Source of the DNA: Geothrix sp.
GTDB lineage: Bacteria; Acidobacteriota; Holophagae; Holophagales; Holophagaceae
Direction: 5' to 3'
Length of the DNA: 64,000 nt
Assembly: GCF_020622065.1 (NCBI RefSeq)
Contig: NZ_JAHRYQ010000002.1
Location: 369,905 to 433,904 of the forward strand
Under the pieces are notes generated by a model. It was given only the letters and a program-made list of their open reading frames with translations, ran no database searches and was not told the DNA's origin. Position numbers and translations under genes: made by a program. Below, one piece after another: positions 26,370 through 34,426 of this stretch (position 1 is the first letter of the stretch; every line of letters begins with the position of its first letter).

Positions 26370-26669
26370 CTACCGCGCACACCAATAGGGCAGGTCAACG
26401 GTTGCCCCTGCCTGGATCTCGGTCTCTCGGAGGTTCTCCAGGAAATAGGTGCAGAACGCGTGAGCGGCCTCAAAAGCTGTCAGATCGCTGGGGATGTTCT
26501 CCGCCGCGTGAAACAGCTGGTCCATGAGGATGATGGTTCCCGTGGCCGAGAAGATGTGCCGGTGTTCCTTGGCATCCTCGTTCAGGGACAGGTTGATCGC
26601 GTTGTTGAGGATGACGGTCTGTGCGATGGTGATGAACTGGAACCGCTTCCAGTCGAGTGAGGGATTCAT
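26370..26669 (-). CDS. Hypothetical protein (99 aa)
   Basis: From ATG 26669 with AGGAG at 6 nt. The product (MNPSLDWKRFQFITIAQTVI ... HAFCTYFLENLRETEIQAG) looks all-helical and soluble. No family is recognised. It lies between the two integrase relics and is the likeliest real cargo gene there. Confidence 0.45.
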   Translation of the reverse strand: MNPSLDWKRFQFITIAQTVILNNAINLSLNEDAKEHRHIFSATGTIILMDQLFHAAENIPSDLTAFEAAHAFCTYFLENLRETEIQAGATVDLPYWCAR

Positions 26670-27000
26670 CGAATCTCCTTGTTTTCTGTGGTAAATCGGC
26701 GGCTTCAGTCTATCAGCCTCGCGACTCGGGACCGGGTTGCGAGACTCCCAACCCCTAAAGCACAAAGACCCTATGAAGCCGCACCCACCCGCGAACCCAA
26801 CGATGACGACCTGGCTCCAGCAGGCCTCGTCCGCCTCGGGGTATCTGGGGCGGCTGTACCTGGAGCTGAAGGATCCCCTTCAGAGGGATCGAGCGCTCGA
26901 GGCCGGGACCTTCGCGCGGGAGCGGTGCCGAGCGCGGCGCCCCCCCGTTTCAGGAGCTCCTGGGCCCTGGGTTGGCAAGCCTGGCCATGAAGGCGAACGG

Positions 27001-27378
27001 ATGGCCTGGCGGGCCCTGATCGAGGCGCTTCTGGGTCTGACGATGCTCGTCGCCCTCGGTGTAGAAGGTTCCTCCAAGGCCTCTCCCCTGCACCGCCACC
27101 TGGATCAAGAGCTGAAACAGGCCCTCCTGGGGTTCACCACGGCTTTCCCCGGCGACATGGTGGAACAAGACTTGGATCAGCTCTCCGATGGCGTGATTTG
27201 TGCGGCCGCAGGGGTGGCCGAGCAGGCCTGGATTGAGGTCCGCCGTCCCGAGGAAAGTGGTGTGGATGTTGGGAGATTCCTTCGGGAGAAATGGAGTCGG
27301 GCGATCAGGCCGAGCCTGCTGTCGTTCATTTGGGGGCCCGCGAGCCCTCGGAGCTCCGAGACCCGGTCCCGACCCTGA
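27001..27378 (+). CDS. Hypothetical protein, low confidence
   Basis: From ATG 27001, a possible start with hydrophobic N-terminus (MAWRALIEALLGLTMLVALG) and helical remainder, ending by running into the second integrase fragment in another frame. The last ~15 codons are therefore unlikely to be native. This is probably a decayed gene. I see no recognisable domain. Confidence 0.25.
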   Translation: MAWRALIEALLGLTMLVALGVEGSSKASPLHRHLDQELKQALLGFTTAFPGDMVEQDLDQLSDGVICAAAGVAEQAWIEVRRPEESGVDVGRFLREKWSRAIRPSLLSFIWGPASPRSSETRSRP

Positions 27379-27410
27379 GGCTGAGGGCGGTTTCCCCTCT
27401 GGAAACACCT
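27340..27410 (+). pseudogene. Decayed copy 2 of the integrase 3' end plus palindrome
   Basis: The stretch SELRDPVPTLRLR matches SELRDLVPPLGL of copy 1, and is followed by GGTTTCC-CCTCT-GGAAAC and ACCTGCGGG as in copy 1. The stop codon is lost by small indels. Confidence 0.6.
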
Positions 27411-27454
27411 GCGGGTGGGCCTCCCGGGGCGCCACACTGGGGACACACCTTCCA

Positions 27455-27617
27455 ACATGAGGGTCCAGGGGTGCGCGTCCGCCTCGTCGACTGCCACGAA
27501 CCCGGTGCCATCATGATCCCAACCCATCGCACCCCCACCCATCCAGGCGAAATTCTTCAGGCTGAGTTCCTGGAGCTCCTGGGCATTACCCCGGTGGCCT
27601 TGGCCGCTCATGCCTGA
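27455..27617 (+). pseudogene. HigBA toxin-antitoxin relic
   Basis: The last residues of a HigB-type toxin (VRVRLVDCHE, compare VxLxDYH) run into MIPTHRTPTHPGEIL then QAEFLELLGITPVALAAHA, the start of a HigA/VapI antitoxin HTH (PPTHPGEILxxEFLxPLGIT). The antitoxin stops at 27617 after 34 codons. Confidence 0.65.
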
Positions 27618-27723
27618 ATCAGGTCCTCGGCCATGCTGCACCCTGCCTCTCCTCGCTGCGACTTCGGCTCCTCAACCCAGAGCCTTGGCAGATGACCCTA
27701 ATGGCATCCTCGGTGATTGACCA

Positions 27724-27800
27724 TGACCTAGTAGGTCAATTTGGCTGCGATTTCATGACCTGATAGGTCAAGTCCACGCGGAATCTGACCTGCCGGGTCG
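27724..27800. promoter_or_regulatory. Three phased palindromic operators
   Basis: TGACCTAGTAGGTCA (27724-27738), TGACCTGATAGGTCA (27756-27770) and TGACCTGCCGGGTCG (27786-27800) are 15-bp palindromes (TGACCnnnnnGGTCA). They start 32 and 30 bp apart, i.e. on nearly the same helix face, and end 29 bp before the Xre-type start codon. Confidence 0.75.
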
Positions 27801-27829
27801 GCCAGATCGCCTTGATAAAGTCACCTTGG

Positions 27830-28188
27830 ATGAAAAGCTTTGAAGAAAAACTGAGACAAAGAATCGCCAGGCATCGCAAAGCCATCGGTCTCACCCAGTC
27901 TGAGCTGGCCGAAAGGCCAACATACAACCCGAGACGATCTGCCGGATCGAAAGGGGTCGGAGGGCGGTCTCGTTACGATTGGTTGCCCATCTGTCTGAGG
28001 TACTCGACTTGGAACGGCATGAACTCTTCCGACTCCAGAAGTCGGACAGCCCGAGGGATCGGGCTGTCGAAAGGCTCTTGTGGTTCGCTTCCCGCCTATC
28101 GGAATCTGAGATCGAGCTCGTTATGGATGTTGGTGCGGCAGTCCTTGGGCACACACGACGCACGCCATTGAGGCATCAGAACCTGTAA
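27830..28188 (+). pseudogene. Xre-type HTH regulator with a one-base deletion
   Basis: The first frame gives MKSFEEKLRQRIARHRKAIG then LTQSELAER. From about 27919 the next frame continues NIQPETICRIERGRRAVSLR then LVAHLSEVLDLERHELFRLQ to the stop at 28188. Restoring one base near 27914-27918 yields a normal ~119-aa Xre protein. It is probably the (former) binder of the three operators just upstream, and is either recently inactivated or affected by an assembly error. Confidence 0.75.
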
Positions 28189-28252
28189 CTTCTACTGACT
28201 GCTCGGGAGTCCCTCGGTCCCCACGGGATAGTCTAATCCAGCAATGACCGAG

Positions 28253-29560
28253 CTATTTCGGAGCAAGCAGGGTATCCCAAGGAATGACATAGTGCGTACT
28301 ACGCCCAGCCCCAGCGGCGATAAGACACCCGCTGGCGGCAAGATCTGCAAGATCGCGGGAAGCGGTGATAGGGCTGCAATCCGCCATAGAGACGTATTTG
28401 CGGGTCGTCATGCCTCCCTCAAAGCCGCCAGGCCCTGCATCCAGGAGCCGGTTGAGGATCTTTCGCTGGCGATCGTTGATCTGCTTGTCGTTGTTGCGGG
28501 CCCAGAAGGTGCCCTTTGCGAGTGAGCGTCGGATTATCTGCTCAGGCTGAGTGCAGGCCTCAGCAACTTGGGTGAGGAACCAGTGCAGCCAGGGCGTAAT
28601 GTCTAGGTCGTGGCGAAAAGCCTGGGCCGATTCTAGAGCCGCGTAGTAATCCAGGCGAACCTGGAGGATCCTCGTGGACATTCGAACGATGGGGTTGGTG
28701 TTGTGCGCCTGAGTGAGAGCCAGGTCCGTGAGTGCTCGGGTGATTCGGCCGTTGCCATCATCAAAAGGATGGATGGTGACGAACCAGAGATGAGCCATGC
28801 CGGCGCGCACCAGCCCATCCATGGATGAACCTGAGTTGAACCACTCGAGGAATCGATCAAGTTCTGGTTCCAGCTGGGCTCGTGGCACGGCCATGAAGTG
28901 AACAAGAGATTCTTCTTCTGATACGCGGGTCTCCACATGGACCTGTCCTGGCCGAAGCATCCCGACGGCAACACCCGGGCGGCTCTCAGGAAAGAGAGCC
29001 CGATGCCAGCGGCAGAGGCGGTCCAAGGTGAGCGGGGTGTTTGGATGCTGCATAGCATCCGAGAGAACAGCACTCACCCCCTCCGCCTGCCGATCAATGG
29101 GTGCGGTGCCATCCACTAGGAGGCCAAGGTGACGGGCGACGGAGGCAGCCATGGAGGCTGGATTGATCTTTTCTCCCTCTATGGCGCTGGTACTCACTCC
29201 CTCCAGCGTGAGGATTTCGACCAGCACTTCTTGGAGAGCCTTCGGAGATAGGACGCGACTGGCCATCTGGAGGCGCCCCAGAGCCTGGTTCGCCATTCCG
29301 AGCGGTCCCACCAGCTGATCCCACTGCCAGGTGAAGGCAGGCCAGTCCGAGTGCTGCCAGATCCACCGATCCTGGATCTGTTCCTCGGAGATAAGAATGC
29401 CGTGGGCGCGACGGAGAGCCTTCGGCGATGGGGAATCCGAGAGGGTTGGATCCAGTCCCTCCCCCGAGGGGCGGGCTCCAACATGCTTTGAATATGATTG
29501 GCGCGTGCGCTTCACAGCAATCACATCTCCATATGATGTAATTGTGAATGCTAATCGCAT
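28253..29560 (-). CDS. Fic-family AMP-transferase (DUF4172-Fic)
   Basis: About 435 residues. The catalytic motif HPFDDGNGRITR is complete (HPFxxGNGR). An N-terminal inhibitory helix, TSAIEGEKI (S/TxxxE(G/N)), precedes it, so this is a class II self-inhibited Fic. The N-terminal domain has the DUF4172 pattern WIWQHSDWPAFTWQWDQL. A C-terminal winged helix (YVSMADCSPITASRDLADLA) may regulate its own gene. The start is uncertain: ATG 29560 is used, but GTG codons ~35 nt inward also fit. Fic proteins attach AMP to target proteins, often as toxins. Confidence 0.85.
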   Translation of the reverse strand: MRLAFTITSYGDVIAVKRTRQSYSKHVGARPSGEGLDPTLSDSPSPKALRRAHGILISEEQIQDRWIWQHSDWPAFTWQWDQLVGPLGMANQALGRLQMASRVLSPKALQEVLVEILTLEGVSTSAIEGEKINPASMAASVARHLGLLVDGTAPIDRQAEGVSAVLSDAMQHPNTPLTLDRLCRWHRALFPESRPGVAVGMLRPGQVHVETRVSEEESLVHFMAVPRAQLEPELDRFLEWFNSGSSMDGLVRAGMAHLWFVTIHPFDDGNGRITRALTDLALTQAHNTNPIVRMSTRILQVRLDYYAALESAQAFRHDLDITPWLHWFLTQVAEACTQPEQIIRRSLAKGTFWARNNDKQINDRQRKILNRLLDAGPGGFEGGMTTRKYVSMADCSPITASRDLADLAASGCLIAAGAGRSTHYVIPWDTLLAPK

Positions 29561-29660
29561 CACGCGCAAGGGGGCGGGGACTTGAATGACCAGGTCCCGC
29601 AATCAGCAGAGGTTCATAATCATGTCTGTTTGTGATGCGGTTAGCTCTTGCAATCGTATC
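29538..29660. repeat. Imperfect inverted repeat near the Fic start
   Basis: GCTAATCGCATCAC (plus strand, from 29551) and GCTAACCGCATCAC (minus strand, around 29653) lie inverted ~90 bp apart. Weaker similarity extends ~15 bp outward on both sides (GATG...ATTG). It flanks the upstream region of the Fic gene and could be an operator pair or an element end. Confidence 0.4.
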
Positions 29661-30623
29661 ATCCGAGATAACCCTATGACGGGGCAACCATTTTCAGAAT
29701 TTGTTATTATTTGTCGCAAATACAATCTTTTGAATCAATTACACCATGGCTCAATCGTTCTCCGAAGGACATCCAGACATAGAAGAGGGCGCTCGTAGCA
29801 AATAGCATCTGATTGACTTTCGGCCCCAGAAGAAGCCCTTTCGGGTAGGGGGGAGAACCGGAGCTGCGTAGGAGCACCTGCCCCACGCTCAGCCGCCCGG
29901 CGGGGGCCATACCCCCTGCCGGACGAGCGCAGCGGGGAGCGACCGGAGGCGAGTTGGCGAACAATTGGCCGAACGGTTTGGCTGGGACGCCTGGGTCTGT
30001 ATCGGCCATTCAGACGCGGAAGTGCCGACACCGCATGTGCACTATGTCGGAAGCCGATGCCGGTGGGATGAAACTCTCGCGCGGGAATTCCTTCGGGACT
30101 ACCGGCTTGTAGAAGAAGTGATGGTGGCTGCCAAAGTGAAATTCGGGCTTTCCGCTGCTCCTAGGGCCGATCGACCGCCGACGCCCCACGGCCACACACG
30201 CGCGACTTCCCGTTCCACGAACCGCGAAGGGTGGTCGCCTGTCCAGGAAGGCTGACCTTCGGCGGCTGGTAGAGGCGGGCCATCAGCGCCCTGATCGCCT
30301 CCCTCGAACATCAGGCCGGGCCCAGAACGCTTCCCATATCCGTCTGATCTGGCTCGATGGGTTTTTCAGGGCCGACTACAGACGTACATGGGGGGGCAAC
30401 GGATTCCGTAGCCCCGGGAGGACAAGAGCCGCCGGAAGATAGTGGAGCCCCTCCCCAAGGCGCCCAAATCGCATAGCCAATGAACCGGCCCCACACCTGA
30501 GATCGCCCCTCCTCAGGCAGACACGGCTGGCCCCCCTGCCCCGACAAAATACGGCTTCAATCAGGCCCCGAAGCCTAATCCTCGACCAATGAAGCAAGTT
30601 CAGCGGCCATTCCCGGAATCTGA
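29561..30623. other. ~1 kb region without convincing genes
   Basis: Open frames are short, overlap on both strands and lack ribosome-binding sites or recognisable domains. A plus-strand piece near 29965-30150 (PHVHYVGSRCRWDETLAREF) may be a fragment of a lost gene. A GC-rich hairpin (CCGGCGGGGGCC...CCCCCTGCCGG) lies near 29910-29935. Confidence 0.4.
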
Positions 30624-31268
30624 CTACACCCCGGAATCCAGGTGTGTTTCCAGAAACTGTCTAAGGACCGGTTCACAACTGTCCCTCGCAGCGCGGGCAA
30701 GCAGATCAGGTTCCATTTCCTGCGAGGTCCCAGATTCGCGAAGATCCTCTGCCAGGATCCGCTCGGTCGCCAGTAGAGCGTCCTCCAGAGCCTGCCCTGC
30801 AAGCACCTTAAGGGTTCCTTCTGGGAATGCTGTTCGAGATGCCTGGAGCGCCGTCCCCAGGCTTCGAGTCGTGTCAGTGCGCAAGCCCTGAAGTCCTGTG
30901 ACAGATCGCTTCGTGGTCTCGACCATGCCGAAAAGGCTCGCCAGGCACATCATGGCCTGAATGACCCTTCTCCATGCATCCTGCTCGGCTAGGCAGTCGT
31001 CTACAGCCCCATGTGACTGAAGCTCGGCGATGCCTTCCCTGACCAAGACGAGGCATTCCGGATGATTCCGAGTGATCATCTCGCAAGCCTTCCGAGTTAC
31101 CCGTTCAGCTCGATCCCATTGCTTTCGGTCCAATGGCCGGTAGAACGCCTGGAGATAGCCCCCTGCCACGGCGATCTCGACACGCCAGGCCAGGAGTTGG
31201 TTTCCCAAGAGAGTAGACACCGCACCTCTGTTTGTTATAAATAAATATAAAATTAGTCTTAATGGCAT
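30624..31268 (-). CDS. Hypothetical helical protein
   Basis: 214 residues from ATG 31268. It starts MPLRLILYLFITNRGAVSTL and is mostly alpha-helical, with LDRKQWDRAERVTRKACEMI and AVDDCLAEQDAWRRVIQAMM. No known family is recognised. A GTG about 17 codons later is an alternative start. The ~165 bp after it (to 31507) contains only promoter-like AT-rich DNA. Confidence 0.45.
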   Translation of the reverse strand: MPLRLILYLFITNRGAVSTLLGNQLLAWRVEIAVAGGYLQAFYRPLDRKQWDRAERVTRKACEMITRNHPECLVLVREGIAELQSHGAVDDCLAEQDAWRRVIQAMMCLASLFGMVETTKRSVTGLQGLRTDTTRSLGTALQASRTAFPEGTLKVLAGQALEDALLATERILAEDLRESGTSQEMEPDLLARAARDSCEPVLRQFLETHLDSGV

Positions 31269-31507
31269 GAAGGCAATGATCCACCGAACCCCTCCCAGCG
31301 TTAAGCAGTGGGAGGGTCGAAATTTCTTCCCCCCGCCCATGGAATAGCAGCATGTACCTTCGGGCGTTTAACCTTTGCCACATCCCGTGTCGAAGTCCAA
31401 GTTTAAGCTTGCAATGCTTGGATCCACCTTAATATCAAAGCCAAGGTCAGGCATTCCGAGCTTCACATACAACATCAAACGCTTTACTCACAACACCTGG
31501 AGCCCCA

Positions 31508-31948
31508 ATGTCCAATTTCGCGTCTTCCCTAAAAGCTGAGATCCTTCGCCTGGCCCGGAAGGAAGTCCGCCAGGAAGTGGAGGGCCTGAAGAAGGCATCT
31601 GCCCATTACCGGTCCGAAATCGCGGCCTTGAAGCGATGTATGGAGGCCCTAGAAAAGATGCGTGCTCGGGCCGAGAAGAAAGCTGGACACGATGCCTCTC
31701 AGGCAGAGGCCTCTGGCGGGAAACCGACCTTCCGCTTCAGCGCCAAGGGCCTCGCGGCCAAGAGGCAGAAACTCGGATTGTCTGCCGCAGAGATAGGGGT
31801 GGTTCTTGGAGTATCCGCCCAGACTGTCTACAACTGGGAGTCTGGCAAGTCCCGGCCACAGGCTCGCCAGCTGGAAGCCATTGCCGCCCTCCGGGGCATG
31901 GGGAAGAGGCAGATCGCAGCCAAGCTCGCTGAGCCACCCCGTGAATGA
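31508..31948 (+). CDS. Xre/HTH DNA-binding protein with N-terminal coiled coil
   Basis: 146 residues. Residues ~1-60 form a basic coiled coil (RLARKEVRQEVEGLKKASAH). Residues ~78-135 are an HTH domain (LAAKRQKLGLSAAEIGVVLG then VSAQTVYNWESGKSRPQARQ) like Xre or MqsA-type regulators. Similar coiled-coil-plus-HTH proteins are common on mobile elements. It is the last intact gene before the cassette-like region. Confidence 0.8.
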   Translation: MSNFASSLKAEILRLARKEVRQEVEGLKKASAHYRSEIAALKRCMEALEKMRARAEKKAGHDASQAEASGGKPTFRFSAKGLAAKRQKLGLSAAEIGVVLGVSAQTVYNWESGKSRPQARQLEAIAALRGMGKRQIAAKLAEPPRE

Positions 31949-32286
31949 TTTGGGTCGGCCGCACCGGTGTGGTTATCGCCTTCTCATCCGGCATGCCCTA
32001 ACCACCAGGCCCAGCACTAGTACACTTGGTATCAGCAATTAGTAACTCAAAGCACCCACATATGTGAACCTCATCCCATCGAACGAGTTCGCATAATTAA
32101 TAGTCAGGCCTCGAAAAACAGGTCCGTTTGCGTCCCGTTCAGGTTGCCAATTCGCCCGTTCGGCCGTTCTATTTCGGGTTTCGTGGCCGGCGTGCGTTCA
32201 TGGTGGCAGGCTCGGTCTCGTTCTTTTCAATCAGTGCGCTGTAATCCGGTCGCCTCGGTTCATGCATTGGCTACCCCAGCGTCTCG
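31949..32286. other. Non-coding or decayed cassette leading to attC-1
   Basis: No supported gene. A plus frame at 32144-32347 runs into the attC site (LATPASRPNIALNSD), as typical cassette ORF tails do, but it lacks a good start. Confidence 0.35.
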
Positions 32287-32400
32287 GCCTAACATCGCGC
32301 TCAACTCGGACCCAGCCGCAAGCGGCTCGGTCCTGACATCCTGGTGATTCCTTCACCCGTTCTCTGCCAATCGTTTCAGCCGCGGCTGGGCCGGTTAGCT
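32287..32400 (+). other. Integron-type attC site 1 (3' core replaced by IS110)
   Basis: The R''-like core GCCTAAC (32287-32293) is followed by an L''-like CTCAACTCGGACC. CGG-x-CCCAGCCGC on this arm pairs with GCGGCTGGGCCG at ~32382-32393, next to GTTAGCT (32394-32400). The expected terminal GTTAGGC is absent here. A TTAGGC appears only after the IS110 region (~33871), implying the insertion split the site. Confidence 0.55.
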
Positions 32401-32454
32401 TCTTTGTATGTTTCTCCGTACCTGAGCAAGTCTAGGCTCAGGGTTTGAGATGGC

Positions 32455-32560
32455 GTTCTGCACCCAAAGGGGAGGGGCGGTGATGGTAACTTCGGTGGCC
32501 CGACTGCTTGTGGCCGTTAACGATGCCACTCCCGCCCCTCTTTTCGTGCAGCACCCGTAT
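32455..32560 (+). ncRNA. Candidate bridge RNA of the IS110 element
   Basis: The left non-coding end folds into a long hairpin. TGCAC (32459-32463) pairs with GTGCA (32546-32550), and AAAGGGGAGGGGCGG (32466-32480) pairs with CCGCCCCTCTTTT (32532-32544). The ~50-nt internal loop holds GGTAACTTC and GGCCGTTAACG, both resembling the attC junction GGCCGGTTAGCTTC. Position and shape match the guide RNA known from the left end of IS110-group elements. This is inference from structure only. Confidence 0.45.
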
Positions 32561-32656
32561 GGCCGGACACCACTTCGGGACATGCCCGTATTCGCAATAG
32601 TGGCCTGGGTGCGCACACCCCAAGTGTAGGCAAGCCATCCCGTCACGGGAGGCCCC

Positions 32657-33677
32657 ATGCTCATACCTTCTCCCTCAACCCTGCTCTGGATCGGGATGGA
32701 TGTCTCCAAGGCCACCTTCGATGCCGCCCTCTGGGGCCACCAGGACTTCCAGAGGATGGCCACGGCAGCCTTTCCTCGCACGGAGGAAGGCGTCCAGGCC
32801 TTCCGAACCTGGGCCCTGGCCCATGGTGGCGATGCGGTCGGCGTGGTCATGGAGGCCACCGGCTGCTATTCCCAGGAGCTCGCCCGGTGGCTCCAGCGGG
32901 ATCTGCCCGGCAGCCGGATCGCCATCGTCAATCCCTCCCTGGTGAAGGCCTTCGGGCGTTCGCTGGCCCTGCGCAACAAGACCGATCGCCTGGATGCCCG
33001 CATGCTCGCCCGCTATGGCCAGGAGCGGGCCCCAGAGGCCTGGATGCCCATGACCGCCGAGCGGGTCGAATTGAGAGACTTGATCCGAACCCGAGCCAAG
33101 CTGGTCCGCCTCCAGATCACGATCCGCCTCCAGATCACGATCCGCCTCCGGCTGGACGACACCCTCGTGAGGATCGGCAGTCCTGCAGGGAAGGCCCAGC
33201 AGAAGGTCCTGCAGGTGCTCCAGGGCCAGGTCGAGGCCCTGGACAGGGCCATTGATCGCCAGCTCCGCCTGGTTGCCGACCTGGGTCATGCGGTGGCCCT
33301 GCTCACGACCATTCCCGGGGTCGGCAGGATCACTGCGGTCACGCTGCTGGGGGAAGCGGGAGACCTCCGAGCCTTCCGGCGCGGACGGCAATTGGCCGCC
33401 TTCGTCGGCGTCTCCCCGCGCCGCTACGACTCGGGCAGCAGCGTCCGAGGCCGCACCCGCATGTGCCGGATCGGAGGCGCCCACGCCCGGACAGTCCTCT
33501 ACATGGCCGCCGTCGCAGCCAGTCGCACACGCCACGCCTCTCGGGGACTTCTACCGGCATCTGGTGGACCAGGGGAAGCCCAAGAAATCCGCCCTCGGCG
33601 CCCTCATGAAGAAACTGGTCCTCGTCATGCGGGCCGTCCCGATCCAGGACGAACCCTATTCCCCCCAGCCAGCCTGA
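32657..33677 (+). pseudogene. IS110-family DEDD recombinase, frameshifted near the C-terminus
   Basis: ATG 32657 with GGGAGG upstream. The DEDD catalytic residues are visible (GMDVSK, MEATGCY, KTDRLDARM), then the Transposase_20 domain (IPGVGRITAVTLLGEAGDLR then FVGVSPRRYDSGSSVRGR) with the catalytic Ser region. At about 33535 the frame shifts. The expected tail GDFYRHLVDQGKPKKSALGA then LMKKLVLVMRAV is in another frame and ends at 33677. An 18-bp tandem duplication inserts RLQITI twice around residue 155. Probably inactive unless the shift is programmed. Confidence 0.85.
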
Positions 33678-33912
33678 CTCCCTGCTATTCCTGCACAGCG
33701 GAGCCAACCAGCACGGACACGGCACGGGACAAAGCTCCGCGGGGTCGCAAGGGGTGTGCCGCAGTCTGGCGGTGCAACCCTTGCGCCCTTGGCCCGTGCC
33801 GTGCCCGTGCGATCATTTGCCCGCGCAGGAAAAGCTTCCGGTACCCTTGCTTTCAAACACACCACATCATTAGGCAAGAATTCACCGTGCCCAGCCAGAA
33901 ACAGGAGGTGAC

Positions 33913-34305
33913 ATGTCAAAACAGACGGTAGAAACCGAAATAATCAGGTTGGAAAGCGACGCCCTGCGGCGGTGGTGCGACGGTGATCCATCAGGATTCA
34001 TCGAAATCTCCGCACCTGATGTCGTCTATTTTGATCCGATGTTGGAGTGCCGGCTCGACGGCTTGGAAGCCTTGACCAGATATTACGAACCGATTAGGGG
34101 AAAAGTTAAAGCCAAGCGATTCGAGCTACGGAATCCATTAGTTCAGATTGCTGGAGACGCCGCAGTGCTTACATTCAATTTCGTCTCGTGTGATGCAAGT
34201 GACACAGAACACAGATGGAATTGCACAGAGGTGTACCGTCGAACAGCAAAGGAATGGCAAATCATTCAAACTCATTGGTCCCCAACGAAGCCAACACTCG
34301 TCTAA
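33913..34305 (+). CDS. SnoaL/NTF2-like (DUF4440-type) cassette protein
   Basis: 130 residues with a near-perfect Shine-Dalgarno (AGGAGGTGAC). The cone-shaped NTF2-like pattern is visible: RLESDALRRWCDGDPSGFIE, then SAPDVVYFDP, a beta-strand hairpin (AAVLTFNFVSCDASDTEHRW) and the terminal TEVYRRTAKEWQIIQTHWS. Members are small ketosteroid-isomerase-like enzymes or binding proteins. The stop TAA lies inside the R'' core of attC-2 (GTCTAAC), the classic arrangement of an integron gene cassette. Confidence 0.8.
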   Translation: MSKQTVETEIIRLESDALRRWCDGDPSGFIEISAPDVVYFDPMLECRLDGLEALTRYYEPIRGKVKAKRFELRNPLVQIAGDAAVLTFNFVSCDASDTEHRWNCTEVYRRTAKEWQIIQTHWSPTKPTLV

Positions 34306-34420
34306 CTCGACCCTCAATCTTGGACACTGCCTCAGCGAGGCTTCCTCTTCGCAAATCCGTCGAATTCCTGCCCCGACCTCAACTCCCATTTGGTGGCGCC
34401 GGTTAGCTCTTCCGTTAGGC
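34300..34420 (+). other. Integron-type attC site 2
   Basis: R'' GTCTAAC (34300-34306) and R' GTTAGGC (34414-34420) fit RYYYAAC/GTTRRRY. An L''-like CTCAATCTTGGACA and L'-like GCCGGTTAGCTCTTCC lie inside, and a TGCCTCAGCGAGGC hairpin lies in the centre. At 121 bp it is within the normal attC size. It separates two ORFs with almost no other spacer. Confidence 0.7.
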
Positions 34421-34426
34421 CAAATC

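Larger units (their letters stand above)
32401..33870 (+). mobile_element. IS110-family element inserted in an attC site
   Basis: A DEDD recombinase gene sits between ~255 bp of left and ~190 bp of right non-coding DNA without terminal inverted repeats, as in IS110 elements. Ends are estimated from where attC similarity stops (32400) and resumes (33871, TTAGGC). Confidence 0.65.
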
